Origin: Paraburkholderia bonniea
Lineage (GTDB): Bacteria; Pseudomonadota; Gammaproteobacteria; Burkholderiales; Burkholderiaceae
Length of the DNA: 64,000 bases
Assembly (NCBI RefSeq): GCF_009455625.1
Contig: NZ_QPEQ01000001.1
Coordinates: forward strand, 1 to 64,000
Direction: 5' to 3'
A program made the position numbers and the translations under genes. The notes below the pieces were generated by a model, which was not told the origin of the DNA, made no database searches, and saw only the letters and a list, made by a program, of their open reading frames with translations. The stretch's first letter is position 1. Each line of letters opens with the position of its first letter. Positions 36,375 to 48,220 of the stretch are shown here, one piece after another.

Positions 36375-38645
36375 TTATTCGGCAGCCGAGCCGTTGACTG
36401 CCACAGCAGAGGCCGGCGTGCCGGCCACGCGTGGTTTATGAAGGCCGGATTTACGCGGAACCAGGATTCTTGCTGGTGCCGCCGCTCCCCCGGCCGTGGC
36501 CGGTGCATCCTGTGACGGCAAGGAAGCAGAAACCGGAGCTGCCGATGTCGATGCAGCCGATGCCGCTGCCGTAGGAGCCCCCCCGCCCACGGCGCGACCC
36601 ACGCCAGGCTGAGGCAACGGCAGCGCCTTGAAACCAGCCGCAACGGGGGTCGGCAGACCAGTGGCTTCGGGCACATTGCCCGTCACCGGCACCGATACCG
36701 CCTCGGTAGCGGACGCAGCGGCAGCCACGGCCGCGGCTTCCGCACCCGGCTTCAAGCGCTCAACCAGATAAAAATCCAGCACCCGGCGCGCGATAGGGCC
36801 CGCTGCCTGCGCGCCCCAGCCGCCGTTTTCGACAATCAGCGCGACGGCGATCGTGGGATGTTCGACTGGTGCAAAAGCGATAAACAACGCGTGGTCACGC
36901 AAGCGTTCGGCAATCGCATGGCTAAGATACTTGCCGCCCTGCAGCGAATACACCTGTGCCGTGCCGGTCTTTCCGGCGGAGGTATACGGCGCGTTGGCGA
37001 ACACCTTGTAACCCGTGCCAGACGGATTCATGTTCACGTTTTCCATGCCGCGCTTCACCACATCAATATCGGCTTGCGTCACGTCGATCCGGCCGCTTTC
37101 TTTTGGCACGGTCAGATGGGTGCCGCGTGTCAGCGGGTTTTCCACCTCTTTCACCAGATGCGGCTTCATCAGCACGCCGTCATTGGCGAGCGTCGCGGTG
37201 GCGTGAGCCAGTTGCAGGATCGTGAAAGAGTTGTAGCCCTGGCCGATGCCAAGGCTAATCGTTTCGCCTTCGTACCAGCGCTGCTGTTCTGGCTTGCGGT
37301 AAGCCTTGCGCTTCCATTCGGTCGAAGGCAGGATGCCGCGCGCCTCACCCGCGATATCAATTCCGGTCAGTTGACCAAAACCCCATGGCTTCATAAAAGC
37401 CGCCATCGCGTTCACGCCAAGGTCGTGCGCCAGCATGTAGAAATACGTGTCGTTGGAGACCATGATCGCGCGGTTCATGTCAATCCAGCCCTGCCCCTGC
37501 GGCACGTCGTTGCGGAACGTATGACCGCCCAGCGTGTACGAGCCCGGGTCCTGGAAGCCCCAACCAGGCGTGCGCTTGTGCAGCCGCAATGCCGCCAGCG
37601 CCATGAACGGCTTGTAGGTCGAACCCGGGGGATATGTGCCATGCAATGGCCGGTTGAGCAGCGGATGATCCGGCGAGTTGTTCAGTTCATCCCATGTCTG
37701 CTGGTCGATGCCATCCACAAACGAATTCGGATCAAAACTCGGCGCGGAAACAAACGCGAGCACATCTCCCGTAGCCGGCTCAATGGCGACCAGCGCACCG
37801 CGCCGCCCAGCAAAAGCCTGCTCCGCTACCTGCTGCAAACCAATATCGAGCGACAGCACGAGGTTGTTGCCCGGCGTCGCCTGCGTCCGCGACAGCGTGC
37901 GAACTGGCCGCCCGCCCGCAGTCACTTCCACTTCTTCGAAACCAGTCTGCCCGTGCAGCTCAGTTTCGTAGCTCTGCTCAACGCCAACCTTGCCGATGTA
38001 ATCGGTGCCTTTGTAATTGTTCGCATCGAGCCGGGGATCAAAATGCTCCGAATCGAGGTCGTTCTGATCGCTGGCATCGTCGATACGCTGCTGGTCACGC
38101 TGCGAGATCCGGCCGATGTAGCCAATCACGTGCGCCGCCGTGGTGCCCAGCGGGTACTGGCGGAATAGCCGCGCCCGCACTTCGACGCCAGGAAAACGAA
38201 ACCGCTGCGCCGTGAAGCGAGCCACTTCTTCATCAGTCAGCCGGGTACGGATTGGCAGGCTCTCGAAGTTTTTCGAATCTTCCTGCAGCTTTTTGAAGCG
38301 ACGCCGGTCTCGGGCGTCAATTGAGATCACCGTCGCTAGCTGGTCGATGGTGCTTTCCAGCGAATCGTTGAGTTTTGATGGGGTGATTTCGAGCGTATAA
38401 GCCGAATAATTTTTTGCCAGCACCACCCCGTTGCGATCGACGATGATGCCGCGATTGGGCACAATCGGCGCAACCGAAATGCGGTTTTCGTTGGCCTGTA
38501 ACGCGTACTTGCTGTAGTGCCAGACCTGCAGATAAAAAAAGCGAAAGGCAATCAGCCCAAAGCAGATGAACACGAACACGCCCGCCGCCGCCACCCTCAG
38601 GCGAAACTTCGACAGTTGTTGCTGGGTGTCCTTGAACTCAGTCAT
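36375..38645 (-). CDS. mrdA: Penicillin-binding protein 2 (elongation transpeptidase) with long C-terminal tail
   Basis: A 756-residue class B transpeptidase that cross-links peptidoglycan during elongation. One membrane anchor (residues 18-40), a dimerisation domain (60-240), then the transpeptidase domain with Ser342-x-x-Lys345 (GSTYKP), the SND motif and AGKTGTAQV. After the domain, from about residue 635, an Ala/Pro/Ser-rich tail of some 120 residues ends with a short basic stretch (ILVPRKSGLHKPRV). E. coli PBP2 (633 residues) lacks such a tail. It lies between mreD and rodA. Confidence 0.96.
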   Translation of the reverse strand: MTEFKDTQQQLSKFRLRVAAAGVFVFICFGLIAFRFFYLQVWHYSKYALQANENRISVAPIVPNRGIIVDRNGVVLAKNYSAYTLEITPSKLNDSLESTIDQLATVISIDARDRRRFKKLQEDSKNFESLPIRTRLTDEEVARFTAQRFRFPGVEVRARLFRQYPLGTTAAHVIGYIGRISQRDQQRIDDASDQNDLDSEHFDPRLDANNYKGTDYIGKVGVEQSYETELHGQTGFEEVEVTAGGRPVRTLSRTQATPGNNLVLSLDIGLQQVAEQAFAGRRGALVAIEPATGDVLAFVSAPSFDPNSFVDGIDQQTWDELNNSPDHPLLNRPLHGTYPPGSTYKPFMALAALRLHKRTPGWGFQDPGSYTLGGHTFRNDVPQGQGWIDMNRAIMVSNDTYFYMLAHDLGVNAMAAFMKPWGFGQLTGIDIAGEARGILPSTEWKRKAYRKPEQQRWYEGETISLGIGQGYNSFTILQLAHATATLANDGVLMKPHLVKEVENPLTRGTHLTVPKESGRIDVTQADIDVVKRGMENVNMNPSGTGYKVFANAPYTSAGKTGTAQVYSLQGGKYLSHAIAERLRDHALFIAFAPVEHPTIAVALIVENGGWGAQAAGPIARRVLDFYLVERLKPGAEAAAVAAAASATEAVSVPVTGNVPEATGLPTPVAAGFKALPLPQPGVGRAVGGGAPTAAASAASTSAAPVSASLPSQDAPATAGGAAAPARILVPRKSGLHKPRVAGTPASAVAVNGSAAE

Positions 38646-38764
38646 GCGGGCAAATGAAAAACAGTGCGGGTTTCAGTTCCCAGCCAGGCGTCGCGCGATG
38701 GCGGCCAGACTGAGCGGCCCGGGGCAACGAAGACGCTTTCAATGGAATTTCCGGTGCTCAAAGG

Positions 38765-39277
38765 CTAGATGGGACGGGTGTCGTCCGGATCGGCCGGACG
38801 GCGCTGCGGCATCAGCAGCAACAAACTGGCGAGCGGCCATAACGCCGCCTCGACAAAGCCATCAATCAGATAACCCCAGCCAGGAAATGCCGCGCCCGTC
38901 AGCAGGCGAATCACAAATGGCACGATCTGGGCGATCACCAGCAATGGCATGACGGCGAAGATTTGCAGTGGCAACGGAATCCACAGCACCCGGCGGTGAA
39001 TCATGATCGCGCCGTAAGACAGCAGCGTATAAGCCAGCGCGTGTTCGCCAAGCAAGCTGGCGTTATGCACATCCATCAACAGCCCAAGCAGGAACGCGAG
39101 CCCCATGCCGACCTTGCGCGGCTGATGCACGTTCCAGAACAGCAACACCAGCGCGACAAAATCCGGCACCCCCACGAGGCGGCCCCATGGCATCAGGTTC
39201 AGCAGGAATGCAGCCGCCAGACTGAAGGCAATGAAATAAGGATTAACTGGTTGCAGGATGTATTGCGGACGATTCAT
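38765..39277 (-). CDS. mreD: Rod shape-determining protein MreD
   Basis: A 170-residue inner-membrane protein with about five hydrophobic segments, part of the MreBCD scaffold. The motif RKVGMGLAFLLGLLMDVHNASLLGEHALAYTLLSY is typical of MreD. The ATG overlaps the mreC stop as ATGA, which suggests coupled translation. Confidence 0.94.
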   Translation of the reverse strand: MNRPQYILQPVNPYFIAFSLAAAFLLNLMPWGRLVGVPDFVALVLLFWNVHQPRKVGMGLAFLLGLLMDVHNASLLGEHALAYTLLSYGAIMIHRRVLWIPLPLQIFAVMPLLVIAQIVPFVIRLLTGAAFPGWGYLIDGFVEAALWPLASLLLLMPQRRPADPDDTRPI

Positions 39278-40455
39278 GGTGCCGCTCCCGGCGACGGTTG
39301 CGGATTGGTCGCGGGCGGCACCGATGGATGCCCTGATGGATGCCCTGAGCTGGCGCGGGTAGCCGCCGCAGCGGCGGTGCTGCCCGGAGCGGGTACCGCT
39401 TGCGGCGGTTTTTTAGTTGGGGTTAGGGCTGGAGCTGGAGCTAATGCCTTGTCAGCGGCAGGCGCTTTATCCGCTGGCTGCTTGCCAGCTAGCGCTTTTG
39501 CCGCCTTGCTGATCGGCTGGGCAGCGGCGAGCGCTGCTTTGTCTGGTGTTTTGACGTTGCGTTTGTTTTTTGCGTCTTTTTCGGCGGCCATGGCATCAGG
39601 TACTTCCGGACGCGGCGGCACGTCATTCTGGTAGTGCAGCACCAGCAACTGACGCGCGCCACGCACGGGTGCCACCGGCATGCAGACCACCCGGGCAAAC
39701 GCGGTATCCGCTTGCTTATCGACCCGGATCACTTTGGCCACCGGCAGCCCCGGTGGATAAATTCCATCCAGACCACTCGTCACCAGCTCATCACCCGCCA
39801 GCACATCAGCGCTGATCGGCACAAAACGTAAATCAAGCGAATCGCCCTTCGGCGTGCCGTAAATCACGCTACGCAGCCCCGTGCGCACGATCTGCACAGG
39901 CACGGCCTGGTCTTTGTCAGTCAGCAACGTCACCTCAGCCTGAAGCGGAAAGACCCGCGTCACCTGACCGATCACACCATCCTCACTCACCACCGGCGAG
40001 CCTTCCCGGATGCCTTGCTGCGTGCCCCGGCCGATCACCACCTTTTGTGTGAATGGATCGCGCGTGTCGTACTGGATTTCTGCGGGAATCGCTTGCGTCG
40101 TGGTGCGCTGGGACAGTTGCAGCAAGCTGCGCAAATGGGTGTTTTCCGCGCCGACCTGGGTCGCCTCGTGCGCTTGCTGGGCCAATTGCAGATTTTGTGC
40201 GCGGAGTTTTTCGTTCTCATGACGCAGCGTGGCGCTGGTCACAGCCAGATCAGCCGCGCCCATGAACATGTCGCGCGGCACTAGCGCCGCGCGCTGCAAC
40301 GGATAAAGACTCGCACCGAGAATGCCGCGAGCGATTTCAAGCGTCTTGAAACGCGCGTCAGATACCAGCAGAGCAAGCGCAAGCAGCACAAAAAAGATCA
40401 GCCGCGCCAGCGCGGACGGACCTTGTTTGAACAGAGGCGGCGGACTGTAATCCAT
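39274..40455 (-). CDS. mreC: Rod shape-determining protein MreC
   Basis: A 393-residue bitopic protein. One N-terminal membrane segment (residues 16-36), a coiled coil (about 70-105), and two beta domains (GTQQGIREGSPVVSEDGVIGQV, DELVTSGLDGIYPPGLPVAKV) as in MreC. The final ~110 residues are a Lys/Ala then Pro/Ser-rich tail not needed by the fold. It links cytoplasmic MreB with periplasmic PBP2. mreB lies 118 bp upstream. Confidence 0.95.
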   Translation of the reverse strand: MDYSPPPLFKQGPSALARLIFFVLLALALLVSDARFKTLEIARGILGASLYPLQRAALVPRDMFMGAADLAVTSATLRHENEKLRAQNLQLAQQAHEATQVGAENTHLRSLLQLSQRTTTQAIPAEIQYDTRDPFTQKVVIGRGTQQGIREGSPVVSEDGVIGQVTRVFPLQAEVTLLTDKDQAVPVQIVRTGLRSVIYGTPKGDSLDLRFVPISADVLAGDELVTSGLDGIYPPGLPVAKVIRVDKQADTAFARVVCMPVAPVRGARQLLVLHYQNDVPPRPEVPDAMAAEKDAKNKRNVKTPDKAALAAAQPISKAAKALAGKQPADKAPAADKALAPAPALTPTKKPPQAVPAPGSTAAAAATRASSGHPSGHPSVPPATNPQPSPGAAP

Positions 40456-40573
40456 GGTCTGCGCCGGGGGCGTGAGCGGTTGGGGGAATGCGGTGCGAAA
40501 ACCGCATTCAGCGCGCGGCGGCTGTGGGAATCAGCCGGTAGGTCCGCGACGCTGGCATAAAGAAAGGTTCTCT

Positions 40574-41617
<1,044 letters not shown>

Positions 41618-42160
41618 TCAAAATCCTGTCTCGCTTGGGGCCGGGCGACGCAATCAATGCGCCGGGAGGCAGCGGAAAAAGTAACGGCCTCAGCCGGGCT
41701 CAAATCAGACTCGTGCCAGGCACGAGCAGAAAATAACGCCACAGAAAACTTGAAGCCGCGAGGGAATCTACCGGGGGCCAGAACAACGCCTATGCTGTCG
41801 GGCCAGCACGCTGTGCCAGCTTCATACCAGCCAGACACTGTGCTGCATTCAGGCTGCCAGTACCGCATTGACCGCATTGAATATCGAATACAAATTGCAA
41901 ATGCTTCGAGCTTCGAATACTGCCTGCGTAGCAGACTCTGAACGATTTGCAGCGAAATGGTTCAGAAAAGCCCTGATAAGCCGGTCCGGGTTTTGGGTCG
42001 AACGCGTAATGATACCTTATAATTTCGCCTCATTTAAAGGAAACGGGCGGCACTTTTCGCCTTCGCTGGCCCCTTTTCCAAGGGTCCGCACCCCTCACCC
42101 AACGCGCAGCCAATGGCCAGTTTTCCGCCAGCAGCCGCCAGACACTTTTCCGGTGACCGC
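41618..42160. other. Divergent promoter region between mreB and gatC
   Basis: The 543-bp gap holds no supported gene. A consensus -10 box TATAAT lies at 42018-42023, pointing towards gatC, with TTGGGT about 19 bases upstream as a weak -35. Around 41870-41930 the sequence is AT-richer and has the repeated string CCGCATTGA, probably part of the mreB promoter on the other strand. Confidence 0.5.
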
Positions 42161-42460
42161 ATGTCTTTGACCCTAACCGATGTGGAACGCATCGCGCATC
42201 TCGCGCGGCTTGAGCTCCCGGATGCCGAAGCTGGCCCGATGCTCGACCAGCTCAATGCTTTCTTTGGCCTCGTCGAACAGATGCAGGCTGTCGACACCGC
42301 AGGCATCGCGCCGCTGGCCCATCCAATTGAACAAATCGAGGACGTCGCCTTGCGTTTGCGCGACGACGCCGTCACGGAAGCCGTCGACCGCGCCGCGCTT
42401 CAACAGCCCGCACCCGCTGTCGAAGATGGCCTGTACCTCGTGCCCCGGGTGATCGAGTAA
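42161..42460 (+). CDS. gatC: Aspartyl/glutamyl-tRNA amidotransferase subunit C
   Basis: A 99-residue small subunit that stabilises the GatCAB complex. The sequence [51 protein letters not shown] is the family signature. The ATG at 42161 was chosen over an upstream in-frame codon because it matches the family N-terminus. It is followed by gatA 175 bp on and then gatB. Confidence 0.95.
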   Translation: MSLTLTDVERIAHLARLELPDAEAGPMLDQLNAFFGLVEQMQAVDTAGIAPLAHPIEQIEDVALRLRDDAVTEAVDRAALQQPAPAVEDGLYLVPRVIE

Positions 42461-42635
42461 GCCAGTCAGCGCCCGCACCGGGCGGCCCAACGCGGTGTTT
42501 TGCTACACGGGCGGCACCCGATATGCACCGCCACGCCGCCAGCACCAACAGCCTTGACAGCGCCAGCCTTCGCGCCCATTACCCCTTTTCACGGCAGCGC
42601 CTTGACGCTGCCGCGCTCTTCAGGAACCACGCACC

Positions 42636-44168
42636 ATGCACGAAAAAAACCTGACCGAGCTGCGTGCCGCTCTCGCGGCCAAGGAATGTTCCGCCGTCGA
42701 ACTCGCGCAGCATTACCTCCAGCGGATCAACGCGGCCACTCATCTGAATGCGTTTATTCAGGTTGACGCCAGCCTCACGCTCGCCCAGGCCAAAGCCGCC
42801 GACGCGCAACTGGCCGATGGCAGCGCTGGCCCGCTGACCGGCATCCCGATCGCCCACAAAGACGTCTTCGTCACGCGCGGCTGGCACGCCACGGCGGGCT
42901 CGAAAATGCTCGCAGGCTACACCAGCCCGTTCGATGCCACCGTGGTTGAGCGGCTGCAGCGCGCGGGCATGGTGTGCGTCGGCAAGACCAACATGGACGA
43001 ATTTGCAATGGGCTCGTCCAACGAAAATTCGTTTTTCGGCCCAGTGCGTAACCCGTGGGATCAGGCCGCCGTGCCTGGCGGGTCATCGGGCGGGTCGGCC
43101 GCTGCTGTGGCCGCGCGCCTGGCACCCGCCGCCACCGGCACGGATACTGGCGGCTCGATTCGCCAGCCCGCGTCGTTTTCCGGCATTACCGGCATCAAGC
43201 CCACCTATGGACGCGTCTCGCGTTACGGCATGATCGCGTTCGCCTCGTCGCTCGACCAGGGCGGCCCCATGGCGCAAAGCGCCGCCGATTGCGCGCTACT
43301 GCTCAATGCCATGGCCGGATTCGATGAGCGCGATTCAACCAGCCTCACCCGCGCCGACGAAAATTACGCGCGCTATCTCGGCCAAGCCTGGTCCACGCCT
43401 TCTTCCGCCAACACCAGCCAGTCAAGCGATGCCAGCAAGCCGCTGGCAGGCCTGCGCATCGGCCTGCCGCGAGAATATTTCGGCGCGGGCCTCAGCGACG
43501 AAGTGCGCAGCGCCATCAATGCCGCGCTCAAGCAATACGAAGCGCTCGGCGCGACGCTCGTCGACGTCTCGTTGCCCAAAACCGAGCTGTCGATTCCGGT
43601 CTATTACGTGATCGCCCCCGCCGAAGCCTCGTCCAATCTCTCGCGCTTCGACGGCGTGCGCTATGGCCATCGCGCCGCGCAGTACACCGATCTCACCGAC
43701 ATGTATCAGAAGTCGCGCGCCGAAGGCTTCGGCGCTGAGGTCAAACGCCGCATTCTGGTAGGGGCCTATGTGCTGTCGCACGGCTACTACGACGCGTATT
43801 ACCTTCAGGCGCAAAAAATTCGCCGCATCATCGCCCAGGATTTTCAGCAGGCCTTCGCCCAGTGCGACGTCATCATGGGCCCGGTCGCGCCATCCGTCGC
43901 GTGGGATCTGGGCGCTAAAGGCGATGACCCGGTGCAGATGTATCTGGCCGATATCTACACACTGTCAGTCAGCCTGGCTGGCCTGCCCGGCATGAGCGTG
44001 CCATGCGGCTTCGGTAGCGGCGCGAATGCCCAGCGGCCAGTTGGCTTGCAAATCATTGGCAACTATTTCAGCGAAGCACGGATGCTTCAGGTGGCGGATG
44101 CGTTCCAGCGCAGCACGGATTGGCATCGTCAAATGCCATCGGCCACGGCATCGCAGGAGAAAAAATAA
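42636..44168 (+). CDS. gatA: Aspartyl/glutamyl-tRNA amidotransferase subunit A
   Basis: A 510-residue amidase that frees ammonia from glutamine for transamidation of Glu-tRNA(Gln) or Asp-tRNA(Asn). The Ser-cisSer-Lys triad is visible: Lys in IPIAHKDVF, the Ser pair in [14 protein letters not shown] and [13 protein letters not shown] hydrophilic insertion of Ser/Thr residues lies at about 250-268 ([15 protein letters not shown]). A CAGGA site precedes the ATG. The stop overlaps the gatB start by one base. Confidence 0.96.
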   Translation: MHEKNLTELRAALAAKECSAVELAQHYLQRINAATHLNAFIQVDASLTLAQAKAADAQLADGSAGPLTGIPIAHKDVFVTRGWHATAGSKMLAGYTSPFDATVVERLQRAGMVCVGKTNMDEFAMGSSNENSFFGPVRNPWDQAAVPGGSSGGSAAAVAARLAPAATGTDTGGSIRQPASFSGITGIKPTYGRVSRYGMIAFASSLDQGGPMAQSAADCALLLNAMAGFDERDSTSLTRADENYARYLGQAWSTPSSANTSQSSDASKPLAGLRIGLPREYFGAGLSDEVRSAINAALKQYEALGATLVDVSLPKTELSIPVYYVIAPAEASSNLSRFDGVRYGHRAAQYTDLTDMYQKSRAEGFGAEVKRRILVGAYVLSHGYYDAYYLQAQKIRRIIAQDFQQAFAQCDVIMGPVAPSVAWDLGAKGDDPVQMYLADIYTLSVSLAGLPGMSVPCGFGSGANAQRPVGLQIIGNYFSEARMLQVADAFQRSTDWHRQMPSATASQEKK

Positions 44169-45637
44169 TGCAATGGGAAGTCGTCATTGGTCTTGAAACC
44201 CACGCGCAACTCTCGACGGTTTCGAAGATTTTCTCGGGCGCGGCGACACAGTTCGGCGCGCAACCCAACACCCAGGCCTGCCCGGTGGATCTGGCCTTGC
44301 CCGGCACCCTGCCAGTGATGAATCGCGGCGCGGTAGAGCGGGCAATCCGCTTTGGCCTCGCCACGGGGGCGACGGTCGCACCGCGCAGCATTTTCGCGCG
44401 CAAGAATTACTTTTATCCCGATCTGCCGAAGGGCTATCAAATCAGCCAGTTTGAAATTCCGGTAGTGCAAGGCGGCCAGGTGACGATTCAAGTGCCCGCC
44501 AACGACAAAACCGGTAGCGCTGCCTACGAAAAAACCATCAACCTGACTCGCGCCCACCTTGAAGAAGATGCGGGTAAATCGCTGCACGAAGATTTCGCGG
44601 GCATGACCGGCATCGACCTGAACCGCGCGGGCACGCCACTGCTGGAAATCGTCACCGAGCCCGAAATGCGCAGCGCGGCCGAAGCCGTGGCTTACGCCAA
44701 AGCGCTGCACGTCCTGGTGGTGTGGCTGGGCATCTGCGACGGCAACATGCAGGAAGGCTCGTTTCGCTGTGATGCCAATGTTTCAGTGCGCCCCGTCGGG
44801 CAAGCCGAATTCGGCACACGTGCGGAAATCAAAAACCTCAATTCATTCAGGTTTCTTGAAGAAGCCATCCAGTACGAAGTGCGACGTCAAATCGAACTGA
44901 TCGAAGACGGCGGCACCGTGGTGCAGGAAACGCGTCTGTATGACCCGGACAAACGTGAAACCCGCTCGATGCGCAGCAAGGAAGACGCGCACGATTACCG
45001 CTATTTCCCCGACCCTGACCTGATGCCGCTGATGATCGACGCGGCATGGATCGCGCGAGTGCAAGACGCCATGCCCGAATTGCCTGCCGCGATCCAGGCG
45101 CGCTTCGTCACGCAATATGGCCTCACGCCCTACGATGCGGGCGTGCTGACTTCCAGCAAAGCGCTGGCGGCGTATTACGAAGCGGTGGTGCTCAAAGCCG
45201 GCGCGGCGCAAGCCAAGGCTGCGGCGAACTGGGTCGCAGGCGAAGTGTCATCGCAACTGCACCGCGATGCGCTGGATATCGCCCACAGCCCAGTCAGCGC
45301 AGTACAACTGGCGCTGCTGCTGCAACGCGTGGCGGACGGCACTATCTCGCACAAGATCGCCAAGGATATTTTCCTCACGATCTGGGAAGAGAAAGCCACT
45401 GACGACACCGCCGCCGACCGCATCATCGAAGCCCAGGGCCTGAAGCAGATTTCAGACACCGGGGCGCTGGAAGCGATCATCGACGAGGTGCTCGCGGCCA
45501 ATCAAAAATCGGTCGAAGAATTCCGCGCGGGCAAGGAAAAAGCCTTTAACGCGCTGATCGGCCAAGCCATGAAAGCCACCAAAGGCCGGGCCAATCCGCA
45601 GCAAGTCAACGATCTGCTCAAGAAGAAGCTGGCCTGA
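44168..45637 (+). CDS. gatB: Aspartyl/glutamyl-tRNA amidotransferase subunit B
   Basis: A 489-residue subunit with the kinase-like domain that activates the mischarged tRNA and a C-terminal YqeY-like helical tail that binds t[34 protein letters not shown], and the [12 protein letters not shown] block are typical. The ATG at 44168 shares its A with the TAA of gatA. The complex suggests that the cell makes Gln-tRNA and/or Asn-tRNA by the indirect route. Confidence 0.97.
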   Translation: MQWEVVIGLETHAQLSTVSKIFSGAATQFGAQPNTQACPVDLALPGTLPVMNRGAVERAIRFGLATGATVAPRSIFARKNYFYPDLPKGYQISQFEIPVVQGGQVTIQVPANDKTGSAAYEKTINLTRAHLEEDAGKSLHEDFAGMTGIDLNRAGTPLLEIVTEPEMRSAAEAVAYAKALHVLVVWLGICDGNMQEGSFRCDANVSVRPVGQAEFGTRAEIKNLNSFRFLEEAIQYEVRRQIELIEDGGTVVQETRLYDPDKRETRSMRSKEDAHDYRYFPDPDLMPLMIDAAWIARVQDAMPELPAAIQARFVTQYGLTPYDAGVLTSSKALAAYYEAVVLKAGAAQAKAAANWVAGEVSSQLHRDALDIAHSPVSAVQLALLLQRVADGTISHKIAKDIFLTIWEEKATDDTAADRIIEAQGLKQISDTGALEAIIDEVLAANQKSVEEFRAGKEKAFNALIGQAMKATKGRANPQQVNDLLKKKLA

Positions 45638-45907
45638 TTTTTTGATTCTTTGGCGGGGTGCGGGGTGCGATGCATCAGGCGGCAAATGGCCTCACAGCGG
45701 CAGCAGCGCACCACGCGCAGCTGCCGCGCCTCGGCGCAATACGGTGCCTGCACCGGCCACAGCGCCCACGCAACTACCATGCATCAACACGCCTCAGCGG
45801 CGAATAAGCGCCCCGCCTCTGCAATGCGCTCACAGACATCCAACCGTGATACGGCTCACCGGTCTGCCCGCTGAACCCGACACTCTCCTCTGCAATAAGG
45901 CAAAGAC

Positions 45908-46687
45908 ATGCTGCGCGTCATCACCGCCAATCTGAACGGCATCCGCTCTGCGGCTAAAAAAGGCTTCTTCGAATGGTTTGGCGCGCAAAACGCCGACATC
46001 GTATGCGTCCAGGAAATCAAATGCGCGCAAGACGACATGACCCCTGAGTTTCTGGCTCCGCATGGCTTCACGGGCTACTTTCAGCACGCAGTCAAAAAGG
46101 GCTATAGCGGTGCGGGGGTCTATACCCGTCACGAACCGGATGAAGTCATCATCGGCTTCGGCAGCGCAGAGTTCGACGCCGAAGGACGTTACGTCGAAGT
46201 GCGCTTCGGCAAGCTGTCGGTGGTGTCGGTGTACGTGCCGTCGGGTTCAAGCGGGGACCTGCGGCAGCAGGCGAAATACCGCTTCATGGCGGAATTCATG
46301 CCGCATCTCGCGGAACTCAGCCGCGAGCGCGAAGTGGTGTTGTGCGGCGACGTCAACATCGTGCACAAGGAAATCGACATCAAGAACTGGAAAAGCAATC
46401 AGAAGAACTCTGGCTGCCTGCCCGAAGAACGAGCATGGCTGACAACACTGTTTGATGAAGTCGGCTATGTGGATGTGTTCCGCACCCTGGACCAGCGGCC
46501 CGAGCAATACACCTGGTGGAGCAACCGGGGCCAGGCATATGCAAAAAATGTGGGCTGGCGCATCGACTATCAGATCGCTACTCAGGGCATCGCCAGCACA
46601 GCCAAAGCCACTGAGGTGTTCCGCGAGATCAAGTTCAGCGACCATGCGCCGCTGACCGTGGATTACGACTTTGCCATCACCCGCTAG
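45908..46687 (+). CDS. xth: Exodeoxyribonuclease III
   Basis: A 259-residue Mg-dependent nuclease with AP-endonuclease and 3'-5' exonuclease activity for base-excision repair. The catalytic motifs are VQEIKCA (Glu), GDVNIVH (Asp, Asn) and SDHAPL (Asp-His). The size matches the XthA/ExoA group. It stands alone 270 bp after gatB, a gap where I see nothing definite, and converges with ampG. Confidence 0.96.
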   Translation: MLRVITANLNGIRSAAKKGFFEWFGAQNADIVCVQEIKCAQDDMTPEFLAPHGFTGYFQHAVKKGYSGAGVYTRHEPDEVIIGFGSAEFDAEGRYVEVRFGKLSVVSVYVPSGSSGDLRQQAKYRFMAEFMPHLAELSREREVVLCGDVNIVHKEIDIKNWKSNQKNSGCLPEERAWLTTLFDEVGYVDVFRTLDQRPEQYTWWSNRGQAYAKNVGWRIDYQIATQGIASTAKATEVFREIKFSDHAPLTVDYDFAITR

Positions 46688-46778
46688 CGCGGCGCGGGCG
46701 GCGAATGGCGGGTAGCGCACTCCGCACCGCGACGCGCCGCGCCGCCCGTTGTACTGATGTGACTCGAAAACCTGGCTA

Positions 46779-48188
46779 CTAACTGCGCCCCGAGGCCAGC
46801 GTGGTTTTCCAGGGGGCAATCCAGAACAGCAGCACCATGCCGGGAAGCGCCAGCGCGGTACAGGCGATGAAGTAATCGAACCAGCCAATCTGCGCCACCA
46901 CATAACCGCTCGCCGCTGACGCCAGGGTGCGGGGCACCGAAGCCAGGCTGGTGAACAACGCGAATTGTGTCGCGGTATAACGCGGATCGGTGGTGCTGGC
47001 GATATACGCCACGAACGCGGCCATGGTCAGCCCGGTGGTGAAAGTTTCGAAGCCATACACCAGCGCCAGTGCCAGCGAGCGTGGATCAAACTGCACCGTC
47101 CAGTGAACCCCCACCAGCGCCAGCAAACGCGTCAACGCTTCGCTCGACATCACCGCGACGTCGTAGAGCGCAGCCAGCCCTGGCGAGGCGGGCCCCAGAT
47201 GCGCCAGCCACGCGAAACCCAGCGTCGACACCATCTGCAGCGCACCGAAAATCCACAGCCCACGGCCAATGCCGATACGCATCATCCAGATGCCACCGAT
47301 AATCCCGCCCGCGAGGCTCGCGCCAAACGCCGTGGTTTTCGCAATCACGCCAATCTGCGTGCGCGAAAAGCCGATATCCAGAAAGAACGACGTAGAAAGC
47401 GTCGTCGCCATGGTGTCGCCTAACTTGTACAAAAAGATAAAACCCAGCACAAACAACGCACCGCGCCAGCCATCACGCTGAATGAATTCTTTAAACGGCA
47501 GCACGATTGCTTCACGCAGGTTTTTTGGCGGCACGCCATGCACCTCTGGCTCACGCACCACCAGCGTCAACACCATGCCGGGCAGCATGAACAACGCGGT
47601 CACAACAAACACCGTGGACCACGGCAGATGGTCCGACAAGATCAGCGCGAGCGACCCCGGCACGAGCGCGGCGACTTTGTACGCATTAACGTGAACGGCG
47701 TTGCCCAGCCCCTGCTGGGTATCGGTCAGCAACTCGCGCCGGTAGGCGTCGATCACCACGTCCTGGCTCGCGCCAAAAAACGCCACTAGCGCGGTCAGCG
47801 CCGCCACGGTCCAGATCGAGTCTCGCGGCGAGACAAACCCCAGCGAGGCAATCGCACCCGCCACCAGAATTTGCGTCGCCAGCATCCAGCCACGCCGCCG
47901 CCCTGGCCGCCAGCCAGGAAAACGCGGCACGTAGCGATCCATCAGCGGTGCCCAGAGAAACTTCCAGGTGTACGGAAACTGGATCAGCGCGAAGAGGCCA
48001 ATCTCTTTCAGATTGACGCCTTCGGAGCGCAGCCATGCCTGCACCAGATACACCAGCGTGAACAACGGCAACCCCGAGGTGAAGCCGAGGAACACGCAGA
48101 TCAGCATGTTTTTATTCAGGAATGCGCGCCAACCGGTGTGGGCTTCATGCGCGCTTAAGGCGGGGCTTTCGTGCAAAGGAGATGTCAT
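46779..48188 (-). CDS. ampG: Muropeptide permease AmpG (MFS)
   Basis: A 469-residue major-facilitator protein with about 12-14 hydrophobic segments that imports anhydro-muropeptides from the periplasm for cell-wall recycling. The N-terminal MLICVFLGFTSGLPLFTLVYLVQAWLR and APLMDRYVPRFPGWRPGRRRGWM segments are the AmpG pattern (signature loop 2-3). The gene converges with xth and follows metX-metW. In relatives AmpG also supplies the signal for AmpC beta-lactamase induction. Confidence 0.94.
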   Translation of the reverse strand: MTSPLHESPALSAHEAHTGWRAFLNKNMLICVFLGFTSGLPLFTLVYLVQAWLRSEGVNLKEIGLFALIQFPYTWKFLWAPLMDRYVPRFPGWRPGRRRGWMLATQILVAGAIASLGFVSPRDSIWTVAALTALVAFFGASQDVVIDAYRRELLTDTQQGLGNAVHVNAYKVAALVPGSLALILSDHLPWSTVFVVTALFMLPGMVLTLVVREPEVHGVPPKNLREAIVLPFKEFIQRDGWRGALFVLGFIFLYKLGDTMATTLSTSFFLDIGFSRTQIGVIAKTTAFGASLAGGIIGGIWMMRIGIGRGLWIFGALQMVSTLGFAWLAHLGPASPGLAALYDVAVMSSEALTRLLALVGVHWTVQFDPRSLALALVYGFETFTTGLTMAAFVAYIASTTDPRYTATQFALFTSLASVPRTLASAASGYVVAQIGWFDYFIACTALALPGMVLLFWIAPWKTTLASGRS

Positions 48189-48220
48189 ACGGGCAGATCG
48201 GGTTAGCGCTGGCTGGGTGC

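Noticed and set aside
36858..38168. A 436-codon open frame antisense to mrdA
   Set aside because: It is fully inside a certain gene, its composition is rich in Arg/His/Val as expected of a GC-rich shadow frame, and it has no ribosome site.
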